62,031 nt of DNA from an uncultured Streptococcus sp. (GCF_905372115.1 NZ_CAJPNR010000009.1:1-62031), one strand, 5' to 3'. Counted from the stretch's first letter, positions 50,608 through 60,226 are shown. The notes: a model not told the origin generated them from the letters alone. A program made the numbers and translations.

Positions 50608-52098
50608 TTATTTCATCGTTGGGAAGAGCAGGACGTCACGAATGGTCGTAACATCTGTTAGCAACATAACCAGACGGTCGATACCGATTCCTAGGCCTCC
50701 AGTTGGTGGCATACCGTATTCCAGAGCTTCGACAAAGTCATAGTCAATGCCTGTTGCTTCGTCATCACCCAGTTCTTTAGCTTTGGCCTGTGCTTCAAAA
50801 CGAGATAATTGATCGATTGGATCGTTCAACTCGGTGAAGGCATTGGCATATTCTTTGGTCATGATGAAGAGCTCGAAACGGTCCGTGAAGCGTGGATCTT
50901 CTGGATTTTTCTTAGCCAGAGGTGATACTGCTACAGGATGACCGTAGACAAAGGTTGGCTGAATCAAGGTTTCTTCCACAAATTCTTCAAAGAAAGCATT
51001 GATAACATGGCCAACTTCGGTGAAGTGTTTTTCAAGCGGAACTTTCTTTTCCTTGGCCAAGGCAGCAGCTTCTTCAAAACTTATATCTTGCCAGAAATCA
51101 ACACCCGTAATTTCCTTGATGGCATCTACCATGTGAACGCGTTTAAATGGTTCGTTGATCTTGATTTCAGTTCCTTGGTAGTTGACTGGTCCATCTCCAT
51201 TAACAGAGACGGCTGCATGTTGGATAATACCTTCAGTCAAGTCCATGATGTCTTGGAAGTCCGCATAGGCTTGGTAAACCTCGATGGAAGTGAACTCTGG
51301 ATTGTGAGTTGCGTCCATTCCTTCGTTACGGAAGATACGCCCAATCTCATACACTCGCTCCATACCGCCGACGATAAGACGTTTAAGGTGAAGCTCGGTT
51401 GCAATCCGCAGTACCATGTCAATGTTTTGGGCATTGTGGTGGGTGATAAAAGGACGGGCAGCAGCACCGCCTGCCTCATTATGGAGAACAGGAGTTTCAA
51501 CTTCAAGGAAGCCTTGGCCATCCAAGTAACGGCGGATTTCTGAGATGATTTTTGAGCGAGTGACAAAGCGTTCAAAGCTTTCGCGGTTGGAAATCAAATC
51601 CAAATAACGTTTACGGTAGATGGTTTCAACATCTGTCAAGCCGTGGAATTTTTCAGGCAGGGGACGCAGAGCCTTAGACAAATGAGTGAGGTGAGTCGCC
51701 TTGATAGAAAGCTCACCCATATCTGTCCGCATAATCTCACCTTCGATACCGAGGAAATCTCCTAAGTCAGACTTTTTAAAGATTTCATAATTTTCTTCAC
51801 CAACCGCATCTTTACGCACATAAATCTGTATTTGGCCTTCACGGTCTTGGATGTGGGCAAAGCCAACCTTTCCTTTGCCACGCTTGGTCATGAGACGGCC
51901 AGCGATAATAGCTGTTTCATTGAGTTCGTTTAATTCTTCTTTATCTTTATCGTTGTATTTTTCTTTCAGTTGAGCAGAGTTAGCAGTTCGCTCAAAGCGT
52001 TTGCCAAAAGGGTCAATTCCCTGCTCAGCCAGCGCAGCCATTTTTTCACGGCGGATAATCTGCTGGTCATTTAATTCCTCAATATGTTCAGTAGTCAT
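50608..52098 (-). CDS. lysS: Lysyl-tRNA synthetase (class II)
   Basis: A 496-residue class IIb synthetase: OB-fold anticodon-binding domain (about 55-165) and catalytic domain with motif 2 RIFRNEGMDATHNPEFT near 258 and motif 3 GLGIGIDRLVMLL near 470. It charges tRNA-Lys. SD TTGGAGGAAA precedes ATG 52098, and a TGTGATAAAAT extended -10 lies about 40 bases upstream on the minus strand. No T-box leader is visible, unlike thrS. Confidence 0.97.
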   Translation of the reverse strand: MTTEHIEELNDQQIIRREKMAALAEQGIDPFGKRFERTANSAQLKEKYNDKDKEELNELNETAIIAGRLMTKRGKGKVGFAHIQDREGQIQIYVRKDAVGEENYEIFKKSDLGDFLGIEGEIMRTDMGELSIKATHLTHLSKALRPLPEKFHGLTDVETIYRKRYLDLISNRESFERFVTRSKIISEIRRYLDGQGFLEVETPVLHNEAGGAAARPFITHHNAQNIDMVLRIATELHLKRLIVGGMERVYEIGRIFRNEGMDATHNPEFTSIEVYQAYADFQDIMDLTEGIIQHAAVSVNGDGPVNYQGTEIKINEPFKRVHMVDAIKEITGVDFWQDISFEEAAALAKEKKVPLEKHFTEVGHVINAFFEEFVEETLIQPTFVYGHPVAVSPLAKKNPEDPRFTDRFELFIMTKEYANAFTELNDPIDQLSRFEAQAKAKELGDDEATGIDYDFVEALEYGMPPTGGLGIGIDRLVMLLTDVTTIRDVLLFPTMK

Positions 52099-52176
52099 GT
52101 TTTTCCTCCAAAAGTTTTCCTACCTATTTTATCACAAAAGATAGGGAAATTCATCTATATTTGGCTATAAAGTAAG

Positions 52177-52200
52177 AAAAAAAGCTAGAAATCCAGCCTT
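52177..52200 (-). terminator. Terminator of the histidine phosphatase gene
   Basis: On the minus strand AAGGCTGG, loop ATTT, CTAGCTTT with G-U pairs, then TTTTT. It abuts the stop codon. Confidence 0.65.
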
Positions 52201-52834
52201 AATTTTCTGCCTTTTCAAGTAAGTAATCCGTATTATTCCAAGTGATCAGCTCATAATTCTCAAAGTCTTCTGTTTCAAGGATGGTGATACTAGCATTGGT
52301 CAGACCGCCATTCTTGCGCAAAAGAGGTGTGTCATAGCCCAGCATAGTCTGAATGCTGGCGGTTAAGTTAGCACCATGCCCGACAATGAGGACCTGTTCA
52401 TAGTCCTTGTCCTTTAAGGTCTTGATAAAGGAAATGGTTCGGTGGGTCGTATGGTAGACCGACTCAGCATCAAAAAACGTATGATTGAATTGCGAAAGGT
52501 TGTGGCGGAAGGCAGTCATCTGGTGCGGATAGATGGCTTCTATGGTAGAGATTTTTGCGCCTTCTAGTTTTCCCAACTGCCATTCTCGCAGTTCAGGCAC
52601 TGATAAGATTTCAGTCTGGAACTGGCTTTCTTCTTGGATAATCTCAGCAGAGCGAACGGCGCGTGGGAGATCGCTGCTGTAAATCTTGCCAAATTGTGTT
52701 TGAGCCAGATGTTTTCCAAGGGTATGCAGTTCTTCAACAGCGGATGGCAGCAGTGGCGAATCACCGCTGGCTCCCTGAAAGCGGCCTTCCTGATTCCATT
52801 CTGTTCTTCCGTGTCGGACAAAGTATAATTTCAT
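52199..52834 (-). CDS. Histidine phosphatase family protein (GpmB-like)
   Basis: A 211-residue branch-1 histidine phosphatase. The RHG motif is at residues 7-9 (YFVRHGRTEWN), and the second histidine lies in LIVGHGAN near 149. It is called phosphoglycerate mutase-like, but such proteins are mostly phosphatases of small metabolites; the substrate is unknown. It follows the YbaK gene by about 60 bases and may share its operon. Confidence 0.88.
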   Translation of the reverse strand: MKLYFVRHGRTEWNQEGRFQGASGDSPLLPSAVEELHTLGKHLAQTQFGKIYSSDLPRAVRSAEIIQEESQFQTEILSVPELREWQLGKLEGAKISTIEAIYPHQMTAFRHNLSQFNHTFFDAESVYHTTHRTISFIKTLKDKDYEQVLIVGHGANLTASIQTMLGYDTPLLRKNGGLTNASITILETEDFENYELITWNNTDYLLEKAEN

Positions 52835-52896
52835 AGTGGTTGATTGTTTCTTTCTTATTAGAGTTTATTAAGAATATTAGGTGCAGTATTGAAGAA

Positions 52897-53382
52897 TTAT
52901 GAGCTAGAATTCTCCTTGAGGTCTGCAAAGTCAGCTTGAACAAAATCGGCCAAATCTTGAGCCTTGATTTCGATACTGCGGCCGACTTCGCCGGCAGACA
53001 CGATGATGCTATCTCGCTCTAGAGCTGACTGGTCGATATAGATTGGAAAGTTGTGCTTTTGCCGGATACCGACAGGATTGTTGGCTCCGTGGATATAGCC
53101 TGTTGTCTTTTCCAAGTCTTTCTGAGGAATCATACTGACTTTTTTATTGCCGGAAATCTTGGCCATTTTCTTTTCGGACAGATGCTCTGTGATAGGCAGG
53201 ATACCGATTAGTGTGCCAGTCTTGTCTCCCGTCAAGGCCAAGGTTTTATAAATCTGCGAACGGTCCAAGCCTTCGGCCGGCTGTTCGGCTAAGGCATTTA
53301 GCTGCAGACCTCGATGTTCAATCTTAGCCTTGCTTAAAATTTGCTCGACCAGTGATTTTTTGATTTTTGTTTTTTTAGCCAT
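52897..53382 (-). CDS. Cys-tRNA(Pro) deacylase, YbaK/EbsC type
   Basis: A 161-residue editing-domain protein of the YbaK/EbsC family. It hydrolyses mischarged Cys-tRNA(Pro) made by ProRS. Landmarks: KTLALTGDKTGTLIGILPI near residue 47, KKVSMIPQKDLEKTTGYIHG near 79 and the NPVGIRQK segment. The lysine near residue 46-54 is the usual catalytic one. The start overlaps the end of the DUF368 gene by eight bases, so the two are co-translated. Confidence 0.9.
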   Translation of the reverse strand: MAKKTKIKKSLVEQILSKAKIEHRGLQLNALAEQPAEGLDRSQIYKTLALTGDKTGTLIGILPITEHLSEKKMAKISGNKKVSMIPQKDLEKTTGYIHGANNPVGIRQKHNFPIYIDQSALERDSIIVSAGEVGRSIEIKAQDLADFVQADFADLKENSSS

Positions 53383-54223
53383 TAGTATATCTCTCTTCTA
53401 ATTGTGACATCCAGAGACCCAGCCAGGTACCTAGACCAAAGAAAAAGGCTGCAAGGACAAGTGTCAATATAGAAACTCCATGATAGCTGATGCTTTCACT
53501 GTTTCCTGCTTGAGGAACTACAATGAGAAGTGTACTGGATAGGACAATGCCAATGATAAAGTGATAGACACGAGAGTAGTAGTTTTTCAAAATATGATCC
53601 ATCAGTTTAGAAAAGAGAATCAGTGCTAAGGCGCCTCCGATTCCGATAGGAAGAAAGGTTCCCAAGAGATCCAGTTTGCGAAAGCCATTCAGCATAGGTG
53701 CATAGAGTCCTAAAATCAGGAGAAGGTTGGACGGACTGAGTCCGGGAATCAAAATGCCCAGTGCAATCAGGGCTCCTGCTAAAATGAAAGAGAGAAAGTT
53801 GGCTGGCAAGGTGCCGACCATACCGTTTAGGGAATAAAGAAAAATTCCTGAGACGATGAGGCTGACCCAGAAAACGAGAATATCAATCCGATCACGCTCA
53901 CTTTTAGCAACAGACTCTTTAATAAGGCTAGGAACAGTCCCGATGATGGCTCCGGCAAATCCCCAGAGGACAATCACTTTGTAGTTGTCCAGCAGCAGAT
54001 TGACAGGATAAGAGAAAGCGGCAATTCCTAAAATCATTCCGATTCCAACTGGTATGAAATAGAGAACATTTTCGACGAAGTTTTCCTTTAAATGCGCTAA
54101 AAAATGAATCAGGCGCTCGTAAATACCTAAGATAGCTGCTAAAACACCGCCTGAAACTCCCGGTAAAATAAAGCCAAGTGCAATGACCATTCCTTTGAAA
54201 ATTCTATTCAACCAAGAAATCAT
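53375..54223 (-). CDS. DUF368 membrane protein, PopT-type lipid carrier transporter
   Basis: A 282-residue polytopic membrane protein with about eight helices, of the DUF368 family. Landmarks: GFILPGVSGGVLAAILGIYERLI near residue 17 and the duplicated ILIPGLSPSNLLLILGLY near 160. DUF368 members (PopT) were recently shown to return undecaprenyl phosphate across the membrane for wall synthesis. The start is ATG 54223, with AAAGGAAAA upstream; an earlier in-frame ATG at 54247 has no SD. Confidence 0.87.
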   Translation of the reverse strand: MISWLNRIFKGMVIALGFILPGVSGGVLAAILGIYERLIHFLAHLKENFVENVLYFIPVGIGMILGIAAFSYPVNLLLDNYKVIVLWGFAGAIIGTVPSLIKESVAKSERDRIDILVFWVSLIVSGIFLYSLNGMVGTLPANFLSFILAGALIALGILIPGLSPSNLLLILGLYAPMLNGFRKLDLLGTFLPIGIGGALALILFSKLMDHILKNYYSRVYHFIIGIVLSSTLLIVVPQAGNSESISYHGVSILTLVLAAFFFGLGTWLGLWMSQLEERYTNG

Positions 54224-54324
54224 TGTATTTTCCTTTTCTAATTTCATTTATCAAATCATTATATCATAAAATATAGGTTTTATTAAGAAGAAACGGCTGG
54301 GAATTTCCTATTTTTTGACAATAA

Positions 54325-54361
54325 AAAACGACAGCAATCATTAAGATTTGAGCTGTCGTTC
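54325..54361 (-). terminator. Terminator of the GH25 gene
   Basis: On the minus strand AACGACAGC, a loop of about 16 bases, GCTGTCGTT is followed by TTTTATT. It lies just past the stop codon. Confidence 0.82.
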
Positions 54362-54365
54362 TGAG

Positions 54366-55223
54366 CTATTGGCTTTCTTTAGGAACTGTAAATAGCTTTT
54401 GATAAGTAGCTGTTTGGTCTTTCAAGGTTGACAGCTGGTTCAAATCAAGATAATGGGAGAAACCAGTCAGCTGACCTTGTGATGTGTACTGGTGCAAGTC
54501 GTAATCTTGCTCCGTATTTGGTGCGGCATTGTAGTAGCCGTCGTCATTACCATAAGTCGGAATCCAAATTGCTGTGAACTTGTCAGTGGAGATACTGTGT
54601 TCCTCCATAAAATAGGTTCCAATATAGATACCAATATTTTTAACACCAAGTGACTCTAGCTTGGCTCGGAAAGCTTCAACTCCCGCATTCATGTCAGACA
54701 TAGTCTTTTCTTCGACGTCTAGCCAATAATAGGTTGGATGATACTTAGCAGAAGCCTTGTAGAAACTTTCGGCTTCTTTTTCCATTTCCTTTTTGCTATT
54801 GGCGGCCACATAGGCATAGACAGCAACAGGGATGTTGCGCTTTTGAAATTCTTTGATGTGTCTTTCATAAGATTTGTCCAGACCATTCAGATGAGTTGCT
54901 GCGTTTTCTTTTTTTGCCTGCGCTCCACTATGAACACGGACAATTACTCCTGAAACATTCTGTGCAAGTAAGTCGTAATTAATCTCACTTGGCAGCTGCC
55001 AGCCAGAAATGTCAATGATTGGTCTGGAAATAAACTCTTCATCCAAGGACGAATCGTCAGATGTTTCCTCTTTTTTTGAGGAACTTGGAGTCTGTTTAGT
55101 TTGTGAAATTTTTGCCTGTGCTTGCTTTTCCTGAGAGTCAGTAATTTGCTTGCTTATCAAAATAAAAGCGATAAAAGAAGCAAAGAAAATTAGGATTGCA
55201 AGCGGTTTAATCCTCTTCCTCAT
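54366..55223 (-). CDS. GH25-type muramidase, membrane-anchored
   Basis: A 285-residue protein: N-terminal helix (about 8-27, anchor or uncleaved signal), a Ser/Lys/Glu linker (about 30-65), then a GH25 lysozyme fold opening PIIDISGWQ near 68 with the catalytic acidic pair in YWLDVEE near 166. Family members cut the glycan strands of peptidoglycan. No SD precedes ATG 55223, and the promoter lies only eight bases away, so the mRNA may be leaderless. The adjacent DUF368 gene also serves the wall, but there is a terminator between them. Confidence 0.85.
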   Translation of the reverse strand: MRKRIKPLAILIFFASFIAFILISKQITDSQEKQAQAKISQTKQTPSSSKKEETSDDSSLDEEFISRPIIDISGWQLPSEINYDLLAQNVSGVIVRVHSGAQAKKENAATHLNGLDKSYERHIKEFQKRNIPVAVYAYVAANSKKEMEKEAESFYKASAKYHPTYYWLDVEEKTMSDMNAGVEAFRAKLESLGVKNIGIYIGTYFMEEHSISTDKFTAIWIPTYGNDDGYYNAAPNTEQDYDLHQYTSQGQLTGFSHYLDLNQLSTLKDQTATYQKLFTVPKESQ

Positions 55224-55231
55224 ACTGGTTT

Positions 55232-55260
55232 ATTTTAACTTAAAACAAATAAAAAAGCAA
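55232..55260 (-). promoter_or_regulatory. Promoter of the GH25 gene, start-proximal
   Basis: On the minus strand TTGCTT (55260-55255), a 17-base spacer and TAAAAT (55237-55232). ATG 55223 follows the -10 after only eight bases, so transcription would start one or two bases before the start codon. Confidence 0.65.
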
Positions 55261-55321
55261 AAAATATCCCCATAATTGCTGGAAAATGAATGAAATGTAA
55301 TATAATTGAAATATTATAAAG

Positions 55322-55434
55322 CAAAAACAAGACGTTTTGAAAGCCCAAAATGTCTTGTTTTTAAAGACCTTAGCCAAGCAGTGGAAGATGAGTTACCGTT
55401 GGCTAAATCGTTTTGCTTTTTCCTACCTTTTATA
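55322..55434 (-). ncRNA. Candidate small RNA or structured gpx 3' UTR
   Basis: After gpx the minus strand has TATAAT at the stop codon (55442-55437), then a hairpin TTAGCCAA/TTGGCTAA (55406-55399 with 55377-55370), then an intrinsic terminator AACAAGACATTTTG/CAAAACGTCTTGTT with TTTTT (55359-55322). The first loop reads CTCATCTTCC, complementary to a GGAAGATGAG-like ribosome site plus start codon. It could be a separate sRNA or a processed 3' UTR. Confidence 0.4.
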
Positions 55435-55437
55435 ATA

Positions 55438-55914
55438 TTATAATAGCTTTTGAATGAGTTCTTCTATCTTTTGGGGAGAGGTTTGTGGAGAGAAGCGTTT
55501 GATGACTGTTCCGTCTCGACTGACCAGAAACTTTGTGAAATTCCACTTTATGTTTTCGCCCAGAAGACCGCCCTTTTCTTTTTTGAGCCAGTCAAAGAGT
55601 GGAGCAGTATGAGGGTCGTTGACATCAATCTTAGCAAATCGGGGAAAGGTCGTTCCGTAGTTAAGGCTGCAAAAGCTATTGATTTCTGCAGCGTCTCCAG
55701 GAGCCTGCTGGCCAAACTGATTGCAGGGGAAATCCAGGATTTCAAATCCGTCTTTCTGATAGCGCTCATAGAGTTCCTGCAGTTCTTGGTACTGAGGAGT
55801 GAAGCCGCAGCCGGTCGCTGTATTGACAATCAGCAGAATCTTTCCTTTATAATCACTCATTTTTTGCGGGCTTCCGTCTTGTTTTTTAATTTCGATATCG
55901 TAAATGTCTGTCAT
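55438..55914 (-). CDS. Glutathione peroxidase
   Basis: A 158-residue thioredoxin-fold peroxidase with the active-site NTATGCGFTPQY (cysteine at residue 36 in place of selenocysteine), the LDFPCNQFGQQ motif near 60 and the WNFTKFLV motif near 124 supplying Gln and Trp of the catalytic set. It reduces hydroperoxides with thiols; in many bacteria the donor is thioredoxin rather than glutathione. A glutathione reductase gene is also present in the window. Confidence 0.92.
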   Translation of the reverse strand: MTDIYDIEIKKQDGSPQKMSDYKGKILLIVNTATGCGFTPQYQELQELYERYQKDGFEILDFPCNQFGQQAPGDAAEINSFCSLNYGTTFPRFAKIDVNDPHTAPLFDWLKKEKGGLLGENIKWNFTKFLVSRDGTVIKRFSPQTSPQKIEELIQKLL

Positions 55915-56068
55915 GTTATTCTCCTTTGTTTGCTTCCTATCTTATCACATTTTTATATAAATAAGGCAAAGTAAGCCATGATTGTCCCTGTCTTTGCGCT
56001 AGTGCTTTTTTTTCAATCCAAAAGGTGGTATAATGAGAATTGAATTTTTAGAAGTTTAATGGTGAAAT

Positions 56069-57301
56069 ATGAAAATTGACAAGAAACACTTGTTGAATTA
56101 TTCCATCTTGATTCCCTATTTGATTTTATCTGTCTTGGGATTGATTGTGGTCTATTCAACGACGAGTCCTACCTCGATTCAGGCCGGAGGAAATGGTTTT
56201 GGGATGGTCATGAATCAGGGGATTTTTTGGATAATAAGTCTCTTTATAATTGCGCTCCTATATAGAATCCGCTTGGGTTTCTTAAAAAAAGGAAGTATCC
56301 TGACTATAGTTATCTTTGCTGAGATTATCCTCTTGCTTTTATCTCGTTTTATAACAGGGACTATTAATGGCGCCCATGGTTGGCTCAAGCTTGGAGCTTT
56401 CAGTATTCAGCCTGCGGAGTATTTGAAGATTATTCTGGTCTGGTATCTAGCTTTTCGCTTCACAAAGAGGCAGGAGGAGATAAAGGTCTATGACTATCAA
56501 GCCCTGACTCACAACCATTGGTTTCCAAAAGCCTTTAACGACTGGCGGACTATGGTGGCTATTCTGATTGGGATTGTAGCTATTATGCCAGACCTTGGAA
56601 ATGCGACTATTCTATTTTTGACTGTCGTGATAATGATAGCTGTCAGCGGGATTGGCTATCGATGGTTTTCTACGATGCTGGGAGCCATTGTTAGTGTTTC
56701 CGGCTTGGTTCTAGCTAGCATTTGGTTGATTGGGGTTGAGCGCGTGGCCAAGATTCCAGTCTTTGGATATGTGGCCAAGCGTTTCAGCGCTTTCTTCAAT
56801 CCCTTCAAGGATCTGTCTGGCTCAGGCCACCAGTTGGCAAATTCCTACTATGCTATGAGTAATGGTGGCTGGTTTGGGCTAGGACTGGGTAACTCTATCG
56901 AGAAGCGTGGCTATCTGCCGGAAGCTCATACGGACTTTGTTTTTTCTATCGTGATAGAAGAGTTTGGTTTCTTTGGTGCCAGTCTGATTCTGGCCTTACT
57001 CTTTTTCCTGATTCTGAGAATTATCTTGGTCGGGATTCGGGCCAAGAATCCATTTAACTCCATGATGGCTTTGGGGATTGGCGGCATGATACTCATGCAG
57101 ACCTTCATCAATATCGGTGGAATTTCAGGTCTCATTCCTTCTACAGGAGTAACCTTCCCCTTCCTATCGCAAGGAGGGAACAGTCTTCTGGTCTTGTCAG
57201 TAGCCATCGCCTTGGTACTTAATATTGATGCTAACGAGCGCCGTGATGCCCTGTATGAGCAGATGGAAGCGGAGGCGCAAGGCCGGTCTGAGGAAGCTTA
57301 A
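56069..57301 (+). CDS. ftsW: Cell division protein FtsW (SEDS glycosyltransferase)
   Basis: A 410-residue SEDS polymerase with about ten helices. Landmarks: the essential GAHGWLKLGAFSIQPAEYLK near residue 103, YAMSNGGWFGLGLGNSIEKRGYLPEAHTDF near 270, and the C-terminal GLIPSTGVTFPFLSQGGNS near 356. It polymerises septal peptidoglycan with its class B PBP partner. RodA is similar, but the position directly before ppc is the known place of ftsW in streptococci. Confidence 0.93.
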   Translation: MKIDKKHLLNYSILIPYLILSVLGLIVVYSTTSPTSIQAGGNGFGMVMNQGIFWIISLFIIALLYRIRLGFLKKGSILTIVIFAEIILLLLSRFITGTINGAHGWLKLGAFSIQPAEYLKIILVWYLAFRFTKRQEEIKVYDYQALTHNHWFPKAFNDWRTMVAILIGIVAIMPDLGNATILFLTVVIMIAVSGIGYRWFSTMLGAIVSVSGLVLASIWLIGVERVAKIPVFGYVAKRFSAFFNPFKDLSGSGHQLANSYYAMSNGGWFGLGLGNSIEKRGYLPEAHTDFVFSIVIEEFGFFGASLILALLFFLILRIILVGIRAKNPFNSMMALGIGGMILMQTFINIGGISGLIPSTGVTFPFLSQGGNSLLVLSVAIALVLNIDANERRDALYEQMEAEAQGRSEEA

Positions 57302-57347
57302 TTACAGTTCGTGTGAACAGTTGTTGCAAAAATGAAAGGTGCAGATT

Positions 57348-60194
57348 ATGTCATTTAACAAATTAGAAAGCTACAGCAATAAAGAAGTGATTCGAGAAGA
57401 AGTCGCCATTTTGACAGACTTGCTTGCTGATATTACTCGGAATCTTCTCGGCCCTGAGACCTTTGAAAAAATCTCCCTTATGGAGGAGCTGGCTGTCAAC
57501 TCCAAATATCATGAGTTAAAAGCAATTGTAGAAGAACTGACGACAGATGAAATGGTTTATATTTCCCGCTATTTCTCTATTTTGCCGCTCTTGATTAATA
57601 TCTCAGAAGACGTTGACCTGGCTTATGAAATCAACCACCAGAACAATATCAATCAGGATTATCTTGGGAAGCTGTCAACAACCATTGACCTGATTTCAAC
57701 GCGGGAAAATGCTCAGGAAATTCTGGAAAATCTGAATGTTGTGCCAGTACTGACAGCTCACCCGACTCAGGTTCAGCGTAAGACCGTTCTGGACTTAACC
57801 AATCATATCCATAGTCTACTGCGCCAGCATCGAGATGTTAAGGCTGGACTGGTCAATGAGAAGAAGTGGCTAGGAAATCTCCGCCGCTATATTGAGCTTA
57901 TGATGCAGACAGATATGATCCGTGAGAAAAAGCTGAAAGTGACCAATGAGATTACCAATGTCATGGAGTACTACAACAGCTCTTTCCTACAAGCAATCAC
58001 CAACTTTATGGTCGAATACAGACGCTTGGCAGAAGAGCGGGGCATCAAGCTGGATAATCCTAAGCCTATAACCATGGGAATGTGGATTGGCGGTGACCGG
58101 GATGGCAATCCTTTTGTAACAGCAGAAACCTTGAAACTATCAGCCACCCTCCAGAGTGAAGTCATCCTCAACTATTATATTGACAAGGTTTATACACTCT
58201 ATCGTACCTTCTCACTATCGACCAATCTCTCAGAAACCAGTCAGGCGGTGGCAGAAATGGCAGCTCTGTCTACTGACAAGTCTGTTTATCGGGAAAATGA
58301 GCCTTACCGCCGTTCTTTCCACTATATCCAGTCCAAGCTGATTCAAACCTTGCTTTACCTTAAAGAAGGCAACTTTTCAACTGACGGTCAGCGATTGACT
58401 GACCGAGCTGAGGAAAAATTGTCTGCGAAGGCCAACCTTTCTGTCAGCAATAAAGGAAGAGAAATCATCCCTAATTATATCCAGTCTCGTATCAGCGAGA
58501 CCCTGACTGAGCTGAAGAAGGAGGAGACACCTTCTTACAGAACCGCTCAGGAATTTAAAGAAGACTTGCAGGTCATTTATGATTCTCTTATCGAACATCA
58601 TGGTGAAGCCTTGGTAAGTGGGGACTTGACTGAACTTCTCCAAGCAGTTGATGTTTTTGGCTTCTACTTGGCCAGCATTGATATGCGGCAGGATTCCAGC
58701 GTTCATGAGGCCTGTGTGGCTGAACTCTTGGCATCAGCTAATATTGTCCAGGATTATAGTAGTCTGTCGGAAGAAGACAAATGTCAGGTCCTCCTTAAAC
58801 AGCTGCTTGAAGATCCTCGTATTCTGTCTGCTACTCATGAATCTAAATCCGAACTCCTGCAAAAAGAACTGGAGATTTTCAAAACAGCTCGTCAGCTAAA
58901 AGATGCCATTGGTGAGGAAGTGATTAAGCAGAATATTATCTCTCACTCGACCAGTGTTTCTGACTTGCTAGAATTAGCGATTATGCTCAAGGAAGTGGGG
59001 CTGATTGATGAAAATGGCGCTCGTGTCCAGATTGTTCCGCTCTTTGAGACCATTGAAGACTTAGACAATTCCTGCAATACCATGGAGAAATACCTATCTC
59101 TGCCGATTGCGCAGAAGTGGATTGCTTCTAAGGATAATTATCAGGAAATCATGCTGGGCTATTCAGACAGTAATAAGGACGGTGGCTACCTGTCTTCTTG
59201 TTGGACCCTCTACAAGGCTCAGCAGCAGCTGACAGCCATTGGTGATCAATTTGGCGTAAAAATTACCTTCTTCCATGGCCGGGGAGGTACAGTAGGACGT
59301 GGTGGTGGTCCAACTTATGAAGCCATCACTTCTCAGCCACTCCGCAGTATCAATGACCGGATCCGTCTCACTGAGCAAGGGGAAGTCATTGGCAATAAAT
59401 ATGGAAACAAAGACGCAGCCTACTATAACTTGGAAATGCTGGTGTCTGCTGCCATTAACCGCATGGTAACTCATAAGAAGAGCGATAGCCATACGTCTGA
59501 TAAATATGAGCGAATCATGGACCAAGTAGTCAATCGCAGTTATCAGATTTACCGTGATTTGGTCTTTGGCGACGAGCGTTTCTACGATTATTTCTTCGAA
59601 TCCAGCCCTATCAAAGCCATTTCTAGCTTCAATATCGGTTCTCGTCCAGCAGCCCGTAAAACCATTACCGAAATCGGTGGCTTAAGGGCTATTCCGTGGG
59701 TCTTCTCATGGTCTCAAAGTCGGGTTATGTTCCCAGGTTGGTATGGTGTCGGGTCAAGTTTCAAGGAATTCATTGATGAAGACCCAGAAAATAACTTAGC
59801 CTTTCTGCAATTTATGTATAAGAGATGGCCTTTCTTCAAGTCACTCTTATCAAATGTAGACATGGTTCTGTCTAAGTCAAATATGAATATCGCTTTTGAG
59901 TATGCGCAGCTTTGCGAAGATCAGAATGTGCGAGATATATTCAATATTATCTTGGATGAGTGGCAGCTGACTAAAGATGTCATTCTAGAGATTGAAGGTC
60001 ACGATGAGCTCCTTGCTGAAAATACCTATCTGAGGGATAGCTTGCACTATCGTATGCCTTACTTCAATGTTTTGAACTATATCCAGCTAGAACTGATCAA
60101 GCGTCAGCGAAATGGCCAGCTCACACCTGATCAAGAAAAGCTGATTCACATCACCATCAACGGTATTGCGACTGGTCTGCGAAACTCTGGCTAA
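57348..60194 (+). CDS. ppc: Phosphoenolpyruvate carboxylase
   Basis: A 948-residue enzyme making oxaloacetate from PEP and bicarbonate to feed aspartate synthesis. Active-site histidine in VLTAHPTQVQRK near residue 142, catalytic GYSDSNKDGGYLSSCW near 605, FFHGRGGTVGRGGGP near 644, and the C-terminal GLRNSG. The start is ATG 57348, with AAAGGTG upstream. About 45 bases separate it from ftsW, suggesting one transcript. Length is at the full family size. Confidence 0.97.
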   Translation: MSFNKLESYSNKEVIREEVAILTDLLADITRNLLGPETFEKISLMEELAVNSKYHELKAIVEELTTDEMVYISRYFSILPLLINISEDVDLAYEINHQNNINQDYLGKLSTTIDLISTRENAQEILENLNVVPVLTAHPTQVQRKTVLDLTNHIHSLLRQHRDVKAGLVNEKKWLGNLRRYIELMMQTDMIREKKLKVTNEITNVMEYYNSSFLQAITNFMVEYRRLAEERGIKLDNPKPITMGMWIGGDRDGNPFVTAETLKLSATLQSEVILNYYIDKVYTLYRTFSLSTNLSETSQAVAEMAALSTDKSVYRENEPYRRSFHYIQSKLIQTLLYLKEGNFSTDGQRLTDRAEEKLSAKANLSVSNKGREIIPNYIQSRISETLTELKKEETPSYRTAQEFKEDLQVIYDSLIEHHGEALVSGDLTELLQAVDVFGFYLASIDMRQDSSVHEACVAELLASANIVQDYSSLSEEDKCQVLLKQLLEDPRILSATHESKSELLQKELEIFKTARQLKDAIGEEVIKQNIISHSTSVSDLLELAIMLKEVGLIDENGARVQIVPLFETIEDLDNSCNTMEKYLSLPIAQKWIASKDNYQEIMLGYSDSNKDGGYLSSCWTLYKAQQQLTAIGDQFGVKITFFHGRGGTVGRGGGPTYEAITSQPLRSINDRIRLTEQGEVIGNKYGNKDAAYYNLEMLVSAAINRMVTHKKSDSHTSDKYERIMDQVVNRSYQIYRDLVFGDERFYDYFFESSPIKAISSFNIGSRPAARKTITEIGGLRAIPWVFSWSQSRVMFPGWYGVGSSFKEFIDEDPENNLAFLQFMYKRWPFFKSLLSNVDMVLSKSNMNIAFEYAQLCEDQNVRDIFNIILDEWQLTKDVILEIEGHDELLAENTYLRDSLHYRMPYFNVLNYIQLELIKRQRNGQLTPDQEKLIHITINGIATGLRNSG

Positions 60195-60203
60195 TACAAA
60201 GAA

Positions 60204-60226
60204 AATCGGAATTGTTCCGGTTTTTT
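60204..60226 (+). terminator. Terminator of ftsW-ppc
   Basis: CGGAA pairs with TTCCG, extended by A-T pairs, followed by TTTTTT. Confidence 0.78.
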
